Below, in pieces: positions 57,414 through 64,000 of a stretch of 64,000 bases of DNA (position 1 is its first letter; each line of letters opens with the position of its first letter). Position numbers and translations under genes: made by a program. The stretch comes from Cellvibrio sp. KY-GH-1 (lineage in GTDB: Bacteria > Pseudomonadota > Gammaproteobacteria > Pseudomonadales > Cellvibrionaceae). Where the stretch lies: positions 3,245,501 through 3,309,500 of the forward strand of contig NZ_CP031728.1 in NCBI RefSeq assembly GCF_008806975.1. Reading direction: 5' to 3'. The notes under the pieces were generated by a model. The model was not told the origin of the DNA. It saw only the letters and a program-made list of their open reading frames with translations, and did no database searches.

Positions 57414-59363
57414 ATGACGCAGATGCACTCGCCTGTTCCCCCGGTCAGCCGCCCCGTGGCTGACCTCAGCTCAGCCCCTCTGGATGCAATACGAATTCCA
57501 GCCAAATCATTACGCCGGTACATTTATGTCATTCTGAGTGTGATCACTGCGGTAAGCGGTGTTTACATTATGTTTGATATCTTGCGCGCTAATGATCTGA
57601 CTGCACTGGAAGCCGTTATTCTGGTGCTCTTTGGAATAAGTTTTACCTGGCTAAGCCTCGCATTTTGGAGCGGGCTATTTGGTTTTGTGTTGCAGATGCT
57701 GCGCATTGACCCGCTCACTTTGAAATCCACCAAGAACCTGCTGGCAGACCAATCGCCCATCACTACCCGCACAGCGGTAGTCATGCCGGTGTACAACGAG
57801 GATACCCACCGCGTTATTGCCGGGTTTGAGGCGACCTTGCGCTCGCTGGAAAAGACCGGCGAAATGGCCAATTTCGATTTCTTCCTGCTCAGTGATACCA
57901 CCAATCTCACTATTGCTCAGGCCGAGCGCGATGCCTGGCAGCAATTGCAAGAGCGCTTGGGCGATTTGGGCAAGCAGGTGTTTTATCGCCGTCGCGAAAA
58001 AAATATCAGTCGCAAGGTCGGCAACCTGGCTGAATTTTGCCAGCGCTGGGGTGCCAACTACGAGCACCTGCTAGTGCTGGATGCCGACTCCATTATGACG
58101 GGTGAGTGCCTGGTGAAAATGGTGCGCGCCATGCAAGCCAACCCGCGCACTGGCCTGATCCAAACCATTCCAATTCCCGTGCGCCAAACCACGTTCTTTG
58201 GTCGCTTCGTACAATTTGCTGCCGTACTCTACAGCCCGATGCTCGCGACAGGTATTGCCTTCTGGCAAACCGATGCAGCCAACTACTGGGGCCACAACGC
58301 GATCATCCGTATGCGTGCATTTATGGATCACTGCGGGCTACCTACTTTGTCCGGCAAGGCCCCCTTTGGCGGGGATATCCTTAGTCACGATTTCGTAGAA
58401 GCCGCGTTGCTTCGCCGCGCCGGATGGGACGTATTTCTGCTGTCGGATCTGGAAGGTAGTTACGAGGAAGTACCCTGCAATATTATTGACTACGCCAAGC
58501 GCGACCGTCGTTGGGTACAAGGCAATATCCAGCATCTGGGTATTTTGGGCCTGAAGGGGCTTCACCCGATCAGCCGTATGCATTTTTTACTCGGTGCGAC
58601 GGCGTATATCACTTCATTAATCTGGCTGTTAATGTTGGTACTGAGCACCGCTGACGCGGTGGTACGGGCTATTAATTCCAATGTCTATTTCACAGAAGCT
58701 TATCAGCTTTACCCCAATTGGCCGATTGCGAAAACCGAGCTTATTGTCGCGCTGATACTGTTAACCACTGTGCTATTGATGGGCCCCAAGTTTCTCGGTG
58801 TAATCGTTACTTTAGTCCATCGTCGCAAACAATTTGGCGGCGGATTTGCAATTATCAAAGGCGCCGTGGTTGAAACTATTTTCGCAGTACTGATTGCGCC
58901 AATCATGATGGTGTACCACGCGTACTTTGTAATTTCCGTATTGCTAGGTTTCAAAGTGAACTGGGACTCGCAAGACCGTGAGGGCCGTTTACTGCCTTGG
59001 GGTGAATGTATCGCGCGCACCTCTAAAATGACCACAGCTGCAATTATCTGGGGCTGGGTAACCTATCAATACGCACCCGTTTTTTTCTGGTGGTTAATTC
59101 CAGTCATCACCGGATTGATCATGGGCGCGGCGCTGGTGCGCTACTCCTCAAGTCTCGACTTGGGGCGCAGTACACGCGAACACAACATTTTGGTCTGCCC
59201 AAGCGAGGCGATTGAAGATCCAGTATTGGTACATTTGGATGCACTACTTGCTGTTGAACATCCCAAACTGGAAAACCCGGCGCCAATTCCGCCGCTACCG
59301 GCAGATAACTGGCTAGACATGCCGCATGGCGATATCGATGAATATCGCCCCATTACCCGTTAA
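57414..59363 (+). CDS. opgH: Glucan glucosyltransferase H
   Basis: OpgH is an inner-membrane family 2 glycosyltransferase that polymerises UDP-glucose into the glucan backbone and moves it to the periplasm. ATG 57414 overlaps the opgG end by spacing of a single base, which implies translational coupling. The 649-residue product shows two early membrane segments, the GT domain with PVYNEDTHRV, LDADSIMTG, GGDILSHDFVEA and the RRWVQGNIQH (Q..RW) motif, then several more membrane segments. It lacks the long N-terminal extension of E. coli OpgH (847 residues), which in that species also contacts FtsZ. Confidence 0.95.
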   Translation: MTQMHSPVPPVSRPVADLSSAPLDAIRIPAKSLRRYIYVILSVITAVSGVYIMFDILRANDLTALEAVILVLFGISFTWLSLAFWSGLFGFVLQMLRIDPLTLKSTKNLLADQSPITTRTAVVMPVYNEDTHRVIAGFEATLRSLEKTGEMANFDFFLLSDTTNLTIAQAERDAWQQLQERLGDLGKQVFYRRREKNISRKVGNLAEFCQRWGANYEHLLVLDADSIMTGECLVKMVRAMQANPRTGLIQTIPIPVRQTTFFGRFVQFAAVLYSPMLATGIAFWQTDAANYWGHNAIIRMRAFMDHCGLPTLSGKAPFGGDILSHDFVEAALLRRAGWDVFLLSDLEGSYEEVPCNIIDYAKRDRRWVQGNIQHLGILGLKGLHPISRMHFLLGATAYITSLIWLLMLVLSTADAVVRAINSNVYFTEAYQLYPNWPIAKTELIVALILLTTVLLMGPKFLGVIVTLVHRRKQFGGGFAIIKGAVVETIFAVLIAPIMMVYHAYFVISVLLGFKVNWDSQDREGRLLPWGECIARTSKMTTAAIIWGWVTYQYAPVFFWWLIPVITGLIMGAALVRYSSSLDLGRSTREHNILVCPSEAIEDPVLVHLDALLAVEHPKLENPAPIPPLPADNWLDMPHGDIDEYRPITR

Positions 59364-59369
59364 CCTCAC

Positions 59370-59404
59370 AGCCTCCACCTAAAAATGGAGGCTTTGTTTT
59401 TTTA
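59370..59404 (+). terminator. Rho-independent terminator after opgGH
   Basis: AGCCTCCA/TGGAGGCT with an eight-base loop is followed by TTGTTTTTTT, six bases past the opgH stop. Confidence 0.9.
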
Positions 59405-59459
59405 GGGTCTATACGTTCTACGTTTTGCTAAACACCACCACTCACGAGAAACAATAAGA

Positions 59460-60437
59460 ATGAATAAAACATCCTGTCTGATTGTCTGCGCGCTAAGCCT
59501 ATCCCTGTTCTGCACACCTGCACTCGCGGAATATGCACGCAAACCAGGTGACTACCAATTTACCCCTGATTCATTGGAACAACCCAGTGTCCCCAGCGGC
59601 ACATTAAAAGGCCCCTACGAATTTCATAGCAAGATTTTTAAAAATACCGTTCGACGCTACTGGGTTTATTTACCAGCCAATTATGAAACCCTTCATCAAA
59701 AACCACTAAACCTCCTCGTGTTTCAGGACGGTCAACGCGCCACCAACCCCACCGGTTCATTGCGCGTTCCCGAAGTGCTGGATAATTTAATCCACAAAAA
59801 AAATATTCCACCGACCATTGGTTTATTTATCACCCCTGGCAATGTAAGCGAGACTTATCCCGACAATTTAGGCATGTCCAACCCCGATCATCGCGCACAG
59901 GAATACGATGCCCTCAACGATAACTACGCGCGCATGTTGCTGGAAGAATTATTGCCGCAACTGGAAAAAACCTACGCGATCAGCAGCAACCCGCAAGATC
60001 GAATTATTGGCGGCACCAGTAGTGGTGCTATTTGTGCGTTTACTGTGGCATGGCATAAGCCCGATGCGTTCCGCAATGTTATCAGCATTATCGGCAGCTA
60101 CACGTCTATTGGTTATGCGCCCGCCACTGCCGAAAGCCCCATGACACCCGGCGGCGATCTCTACCCCGGTCTAATTCGCAAGTCCCCAATTCGTCCGCTA
60201 AAAATTTTTCTGCAAGACGGCAGCAACGATATCGATAACGAACACGGCAATTGGTTTTTAGCGAATCAACAAATGCTCGCTGCACTGACCTATGCCAATA
60301 AAAATGCCGACGAAAAAAATATCCCGGGTGCACGCTATGAAGTGCGGCATATTTGGGGTGATGGCGATCACTCAGATAAACATGGCGGGGTGTTATTGCC
60401 GGAAATTTTGCGCTGGATGTGGGGCACAAAGAAATAG
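59460..60437 (+). CDS. Secreted esterase D/CE1-like alpha/beta hydrolase
   Basis: The 325-residue product has a signal peptide (cleavage near ALAE, residue 24) and an enterochelin-esterase/CE1-like alpha/beta hydrolase domain. The nucleophile elbow is GGTSSGA (Ser near residue 186), preceded by VFQDGQR and PPTIGLFITPG, which form the oxyanion region. The catalytic His is probably in GDGDHS near the end, with DGSNDID supplying the acidic residue. Such proteins deacylate polysaccharides, siderophores or aryl esters. No operator motif of the mannan locus is nearby, so a link to mannan deacetylation is only a possibility. Confidence 0.82.
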   Translation: MNKTSCLIVCALSLSLFCTPALAEYARKPGDYQFTPDSLEQPSVPSGTLKGPYEFHSKIFKNTVRRYWVYLPANYETLHQKPLNLLVFQDGQRATNPTGSLRVPEVLDNLIHKKNIPPTIGLFITPGNVSETYPDNLGMSNPDHRAQEYDALNDNYARMLLEELLPQLEKTYAISSNPQDRIIGGTSSGAICAFTVAWHKPDAFRNVISIIGSYTSIGYAPATAESPMTPGGDLYPGLIRKSPIRPLKIFLQDGSNDIDNEHGNWFLANQQMLAALTYANKNADEKNIPGARYEVRHIWGDGDHSDKHGGVLLPEILRWMWGTKK

Positions 60438-60444
60438 CGTAGGT

Positions 60445-60470
60445 AAACGCGGCATTCGCCGCGTTTTTAT
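60445..60470. terminator. Bidirectional terminator between convergent genes
   Basis: AAACGCGGC/GCCGCGTTT with an ATTC loop and T-run on the plus strand. The reverse strand has a matching A/T flank, so it can serve both the esterase gene and the DUF3570 gene. Confidence 0.85.
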
Positions 60471-60474
60471 TAAG

Positions 60475-61635
60475 TCAAAACCAAAACGAAAAATACAACC
60501 GAATCACATCCGCTTGCAAACTGTAGAGAGGCTCATCGCCAGCGGCGAATTCTTCCGGGGATACACGTGCATCGCGGAAGTCGTCGTAGTCGATATTGAA
60601 ATGATCCCAGTAAAGGTTCGCCGTGCTTTTATCGAACCAGGGAATAAAACCGGGTGGAATCTTGTAGGTGACGCCCACGCCAACCGTGGTTGATGAAAAC
60701 GGACTTAATTCTTTATCGCGCGCGAGAAAATTTTGCGCATCGCGGTAGGGAAATAAATCGGCATAAAACTCAGCTCCGGTTTGATCATAAATACGGTATT
60801 TCACTTCGAACAAGAAGCGTTCGCCATAGGGATGCAAGTAACGCAATTCCGCATTATCCGCCTCAACACCCCAGCTATCGGAAAAGGTACGCAACTCTGC
60901 ACGAATGGAAGCGCGATAAGGTAAATAATAAATCGCACGCACACCGAAAGCGTCACTGTTGCGCGTATGCGGGTAGCGCTCCCCTTGATAGAGATAACCA
61001 CCGGTGCCACTTAAATAGCGCACCGAGCGATAGGGATTATTTAAACAGCTTTCTTCGTCGGTGAGATTTAAACACTGGTCAGTCGCGCTATCAAAACTGA
61101 GCGATGCCAATAAATTTTTGGTGACAATTTGCGACGCATTGACACTGTATTTGCGCCGCTGCAAATCGCGCTGATAGGTCGGGTCAGTATTTTGCCCAAC
61201 CACATCCTCACCAAAACTAACACCAAAACCCAGGGTGGTTAAATCACCAAAAAAACTTTGATCAATACCAAAACTGTAGGTTGTAGCATCGTAATCATTT
61301 TCTTTACTGCCGGTGTAACCCAATTTAATGGTGGATCGATCCAGCATGAACTGGCCACTAAAACCTGACTCTTTGCGCTCTTCGCTGTAAGGGCTGGCAG
61401 TTGCCTGTACATCGATCGAGGCACTGCTCACCATATCCACGTAATAATTGGCCGACACCGAAACAGAGGCGCCGATATTTTTGCGCACTAAAATAGAAGG
61501 CCCGTCAATTTGCGCCCCACCGCCATCGTAGCCGTGATAAAGCACATCGATACGCTCGTCTGGCAGTACGGCAGCGAAGGATGAGGTTGCCAACAACGCA
61601 GCAACGAAAACCAACCAGCGATTAATTACAGCCAC
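60475..61635 (-). CDS. DUF3570 outer-membrane protein
   Basis: GTG 61635 is chosen because GGGAGG lies five bases upstream and a signal peptide follows at once (NRWLVFVAALLATSSFA). The start overlaps the end of the DUF4266 gene by 14 bases. The 386-residue mature chain is rich in alternating beta-strands (SVSANYYVDMVSSASIDV, YSEERKESGFSGQF) and ends in RLYFSFWF, an aromatic outer-membrane barrel strand. The DUF3570 family regularly travels with DUF4266 and a TlpA-like thioredoxin, as here. The molecular function is not known. Confidence 0.85.
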   Translation of the reverse strand: MAVINRWLVFVAALLATSSFAAVLPDERIDVLYHGYDGGGAQIDGPSILVRKNIGASVSVSANYYVDMVSSASIDVQATASPYSEERKESGFSGQFMLDRSTIKLGYTGSKENDYDATTYSFGIDQSFFGDLTTLGFGVSFGEDVVGQNTDPTYQRDLQRRKYSVNASQIVTKNLLASLSFDSATDQCLNLTDEESCLNNPYRSVRYLSGTGGYLYQGERYPHTRNSDAFGVRAIYYLPYRASIRAELRTFSDSWGVEADNAELRYLHPYGERFLFEVKYRIYDQTGAEFYADLFPYRDAQNFLARDKELSPFSSTTVGVGVTYKIPPGFIPWFDKSTANLYWDHFNIDYDDFRDARVSPEEFAAGDEPLYSLQADVIRLYFSFWF

Positions 61636-61846
61636 AGCCACCTCCCGATGCACCATCGCCACCGCGCGCCGCTTCGCGCGCATCATAGACATGGTGCAGA
61701 TAGGAATCGGCCACGGGGTCGCGCTCAAAACTCATAATTTCATCTGCAATTTTTTGCCGCTCATAGGGCTTTACCCATGGCTTGATGGAGCTACAGGCAG
61801 TGATGCTGACAAGCAGCACCAAGAGCGCAAACAGGCGAACAATCAT
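61622..61846 (-). CDS. DUF4266 lipoprotein
   Basis: The 74-residue product has a lipoprotein signal (VLLVSITAC) followed by the family core WVKPYERQKIADEIM and a glycine/cysteine-rich tail ending in GGGCGCN. Its ATG overlaps the TlpA-like stop by four bases (ATGA), showing translational coupling. It is always small and its function is unknown; the terminal cysteines could take part in redox or metal binding with the adjacent thioredoxin-like protein. Confidence 0.88.
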   Translation of the reverse strand: MIVRLFALLVLLVSITACSSIKPWVKPYERQKIADEIMSFERDPVADSYLHHVYDAREAARGGDGASGGGCGCN

Positions 61847-62331
61847 TCTTTAATCAACTCGCGAATTTGGTCGCGGTATTTATTTTCGTCGCCGGCTTTG
61901 TAGCCACGATTGACGAAACGTACCTGACCTTTTTTGTCGATCACCACTGTGGTTGGCATTGCATCTACGTTGTACAAGCTGCTCGCTTTGCTTTCCGAGT
62001 CGAACAACACCGGGAAGGTAACGCCCAACTCTTTCAGCAGCTTTTTCGCGTCGGTATTATCTTCTTCTACATTTACGCCGTAGAGCACAAAGCCGGCACT
62101 GGAATAGCGCTGGTACATAGCATCCAGTAACGGCATTTCTTTCCGGCAGGGTCCGCACCATGACGCCCAAAAATTCAACATCACCACCTGACCGCGCTGT
62201 TCCGCCAGGCGCACATTGTCACCCTTACTGCTTGGCAAGGTGAAATCCGGTGCGGCATCCGCACTGGCAATCAATGATGCGGAAGCCAACGCACAGACTG
62301 CAAAAACCCTCAAAAAATATCTCATGCTCAC
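61843..62331 (-). CDS. TlpA/ResA-like periplasmic thioredoxin
   Basis: The 162-residue protein has a signal peptide (cleavage near ADA, residue 27) and a thioredoxin fold with NFWASWCGPCRKEMP, the loop YGVNVEEDNTDAKKLL and DAMPTTVVIDKKG with the cis-proline. It is a periplasmic thiol reductase or disulfide handler. It sits in an operon with cysteine-rich DUF4266 and DUF3570, which suggests a dedicated substrate there. Confidence 0.9.
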   Translation of the reverse strand: MSMRYFLRVFAVCALASASLIASADAAPDFTLPSSKGDNVRLAEQRGQVVMLNFWASWCGPCRKEMPLLDAMYQRYSSAGFVLYGVNVEEDNTDAKKLLKELGVTFPVLFDSESKASSLYNVDAMPTTVVIDKKGQVRFVNRGYKAGDENKYRDQIRELIKE

Positions 62332-62352
62332 ACCACCATCACACTTAATAGA

Positions 62353-63018
62353 TTAGAAAAACAATGACAATCCAAGGCGCGATTCCAGATTGGTTACGCG
62401 CTTGCTTTCACCAAATAATTCATGCTCAAAACTGTGGCCCCGCATGCTTAAATCCAACGCCAACCAATCAGTGGCATAAAAGCGCAACCCTGCCCCTATG
62501 CTGGTGGTGAAATAATCTTTTGCAGCAAAATCTGTGTTGCCGCCACCGAGCATAATGTAAAAGTGATTGTTAAACGCCCACTTGTCCGAGATATACACCT
62601 GACCGTGTAAAAAGTTGTAGCCGAGTGCAAGATTGTAGTACTGAATATCGCGCTGATCCTCGGTCAGCAACTCCACGCCACCGCTCAATAATTCATAACT
62701 GGTTTTTTCTGTTTTGCTGACCGCATACGCAGCCTCGACAAAAAAATCTTCTGTGATGTGATAGGCAAAGGTAATCCCCTGCACATCGTTAGTGCCAAAA
62801 TCTTCCACACTAAGCAAACCGAAAAACGCACCCATTTCAAAATCTTCACTGTCCAGATCATCTTCTTTAATGGTGCGACGTTTGATATCCGGAGTAATAA
62901 TTTGCTCCAGCTCATCATCTTCTTGTTCGTCATCTTCCTGCGCAACAGCCTGACCGGCAAAACCTATCAGGCTCGCCAGCAGGCCAATCAGAAAAAGACG
63001 TTGAAACCGAGTTTCCAT
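62353..63018 (-). CDS. Outer-membrane beta-barrel protein
   Basis: The 221-residue protein has a signal peptide (FLIGLLASLIGFAGQAVA), an acidic stretch (EDDEQEDDELEQ) and then an eight-strand type barrel (FGLLSVEDFGTNDVQGITFAYHI and similar) closing with SRLGLSLFF. It overlaps the upstream gene by 31 bases, so the two are coupled. The barrel half resembles the C-terminal half of that neighbour; both probably arose by duplication. Function is unknown. Confidence 0.82.
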   Translation of the reverse strand: METRFQRLFLIGLLASLIGFAGQAVAQEDDEQEDDELEQIITPDIKRRTIKEDDLDSEDFEMGAFFGLLSVEDFGTNDVQGITFAYHITEDFFVEAAYAVSKTEKTSYELLSGGVELLTEDQRDIQYYNLALGYNFLHGQVYISDKWAFNNHFYIMLGGGNTDFAAKDYFTTSIGAGLRFYATDWLALDLSMRGHSFEHELFGESKRVTNLESRLGLSLFF

Positions 63019-63788
63019 TCATTAACCTCTTCGTTGGTATTGCGGCTGGTAAGTACGTAGTGGTTGACATATTCCACGCGCATAAAGAACCGGCCGGTGA
63101 GATGAACATAAGCACCCAGACTTGCTTGAAGTAGATTGTCTTCGCGATCTTCGGATTGCACCAGTGTAGAACTGGGAAACGTTTTTATTTTACCGCCACC
63201 AATGCTAAAAAACGGCGAGCCGCGCAGTTCGGGAAAAGGCTGAAACAGCAGCGCACCACCGATGATTTGACTATCGGAAAACTTTCCGGTGTTATCGGCA
63301 AAGCGCAGCTCCGCGGATAAGTTTTTGGTAAAGCGATAACCAAGGTTCAACGTCAAACTGTCGGCCCCGGCAAAATCGCCATAGGCGGCGCCCATTTCAA
63401 AGCGATTAACCAGATAATCTGCCTGTTTGCTGTCTGGAAACTCTGGTTTGCTGCCATCCAGCGCCAGAGTAAATTGCATGTCGTCGCGCTTGATCCAACC
63501 CACAATCCCGCGCCGGGTTTTAATTTTGATCCACTCGGTACGGCTTTTTAACAGGGTGATAATTTCTTCGCGCTCGACCACATGAAAAATCGGATAGCCG
63601 CGCCCGGGCCCCGAATACACATTGATAAAAGCATCGTCCACACTGACCTGTAATGGTTCATCCGCAGCAAACCAGTTAGTGAACCAGTTTTGCGCCCAGG
63701 CAGGATGACTGCACAACAAGAGGCAGCAGAAAATAATTCGGTAAAAACCCGGGCGTTTTTGTTGTTGTGATGCGCCGAAAATCGTCAT
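62988..63788 (-). CDS. SH3-domain outer-membrane beta-barrel protein
   Basis: The 266-residue protein has a signal peptide (FYRIIFCCLLLCSHPAWAQ), a bacterial SH3-type domain (about 45-105: NVYSGPGRGYPIFHVVEREEI and WIKIKTRRGIVGWI) and a C-terminal barrel ending in KLGFNVFF. Bacterial SH3 domains often contact peptidoglycan, so the protein may link the outer membrane to the wall. It begins 6 bases after the preceding gene and overlaps the following one. Confidence 0.82.
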   Translation of the reverse strand: MTIFGASQQQKRPGFYRIIFCCLLLCSHPAWAQNWFTNWFAADEPLQVSVDDAFINVYSGPGRGYPIFHVVEREEIITLLKSRTEWIKIKTRRGIVGWIKRDDMQFTLALDGSKPEFPDSKQADYLVNRFEMGAAYGDFAGADSLTLNLGYRFTKNLSAELRFADNTGKFSDSQIIGGALLFQPFPELRGSPFFSIGGGKIKTFPSSTLVQSEDREDNLLQASLGAYVHLTGRFFMRVEYVNHYVLTSRNTNEEVNEWKLGFNVFF

Positions 63789-63794
63789 TGATAA

Positions 63795-64000
63795 TCAATC
63801 TACCGAGTCAAAAGGATTGTTGTAATACGCCGCGCGTATATCCAGCCATTCGGATAACAATTTCAATTCGCTTGCGCTTAAAAAGCCCCGGTGATCGACA
63901 GTTTCGTCCGCTGCATTGAAAGAATTAAACCGACCAAAAAATCTTGCACTGGCGCGCGCGCCACCCACCGACATGCTTGAGTCAACGCCCTCCCGGAAGG
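63795..64000 (-). CDS. C-terminal end of an upstream operon gene (partial)
   Basis: The frame is open from the window edge to a TGA at 63795-63797. The last residues read FLSASELKLLSEWLDIRAAYYNNPFDSVD. The ending (SEWLDI-AAYYNNPF) is reminiscent of the C-terminus of large HzsA-related periplasmic propeller proteins seen with DUF3570/DUF4266 operons, but this rests on memory of a short motif. It is separated from the SH3-barrel gene by six bases and should be in the same transcript. Confidence 0.55.
   Translation of the reverse strand, partial: FREGVDSSMSVGGARASARFFGRFNSFNAADETVDHRGFLSASELKLLSEWLDIRAAYYNNPFDSVD

Overview
The window looks like chromosomal DNA from a Cellvibrio-type gammaproteobacterium (Cellvibrionaceae). 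The reasons are long poly-serine linkers in secreted glycoside hydrolases, paired CBM5/CBM10 modules, GH5 mannanases of the Cellvibrio style, several large TonB-dependent receptors (TBDRs), LacI-type 14-bp operators, and an ordinary gammaproteobacterial housekeeping set (rho, trxA, ubiD, mscL, cysE, opgGH). The genus is inferred from gene content; no rRNA lies in the window.

Positions 1-42,440 form one extended locus for beta-mannan (or related hexosan) use. It holds the 3' end of a secreted carbohydrate-binding protein, three TBDRs (347, 3899, 36240 minus) and two tryptophan-halogenase-like flavoenzymes, each directly downstream of one TBDR. An orphan solute-binding protein is followed by a chemoreceptor, and a periplasmic beta-propeller sensor is fused to a diguanylate cyclase. 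The degradative enzymes are a single-domain GH5 (12023), a CBM5-CBM10-CBM35-like-GH5 mannanase (17282), two GH26-like proteins (20676, 25412) sharing an almost identical promoter and catalytic half, and a 1785-residue protein with three GH5 domains (36844-42201). A LacI-family regulator is at 30361. Class 1 operators (TGTAAyCGrTTACA) occur in pairs before several of these genes, and a second motif centred on TAACGTTA precedes both GH26-like genes. The second GH26-like protein ends in a di-heme cytochrome (DHOR-type) domain, and a separate lipoprotein with one CxxCH motif lies between the two GH26-like genes, so the locus appears to combine hydrolysis with extracytoplasmic redox chemistry.

Positions 42,440-45,470 are a decayed zone: a hemN remnant with an internal stop and a frameshift, a small unidentified reading frame, and a srkA (yihE) gene without its 5' end.

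Positions 45,500-60,440 are mostly housekeeping: cysE, two hypothetical or solute-binding-like genes, mscL, a CPXCG zinc-ribbon protein, ubiD, rho, trxA, a hybrid sensor kinase, opgG-opgH and a secreted esterase. Positions 60,475-64,000 carry a compact minus-strand envelope operon: an incomplete upstream gene, two outer-membrane beta-barrel proteins (one with an SH3 domain), a TlpA-like thioredoxin, a DUF4266 lipoprotein and a DUF3570 protein.

Proposed working model (inference): the secreted GH5 and GH26-like enzymes cut mannan outside the cell, the TBDRs import oligosaccharides, the LacI regulator derepresses the locus, and the propeller-GGDEF sensor and the solute-binding protein/chemoreceptor pair link the substrate to c-di-GMP and motility. 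The roles of the halogenase-like enzymes and of the heme domains are the main open questions.
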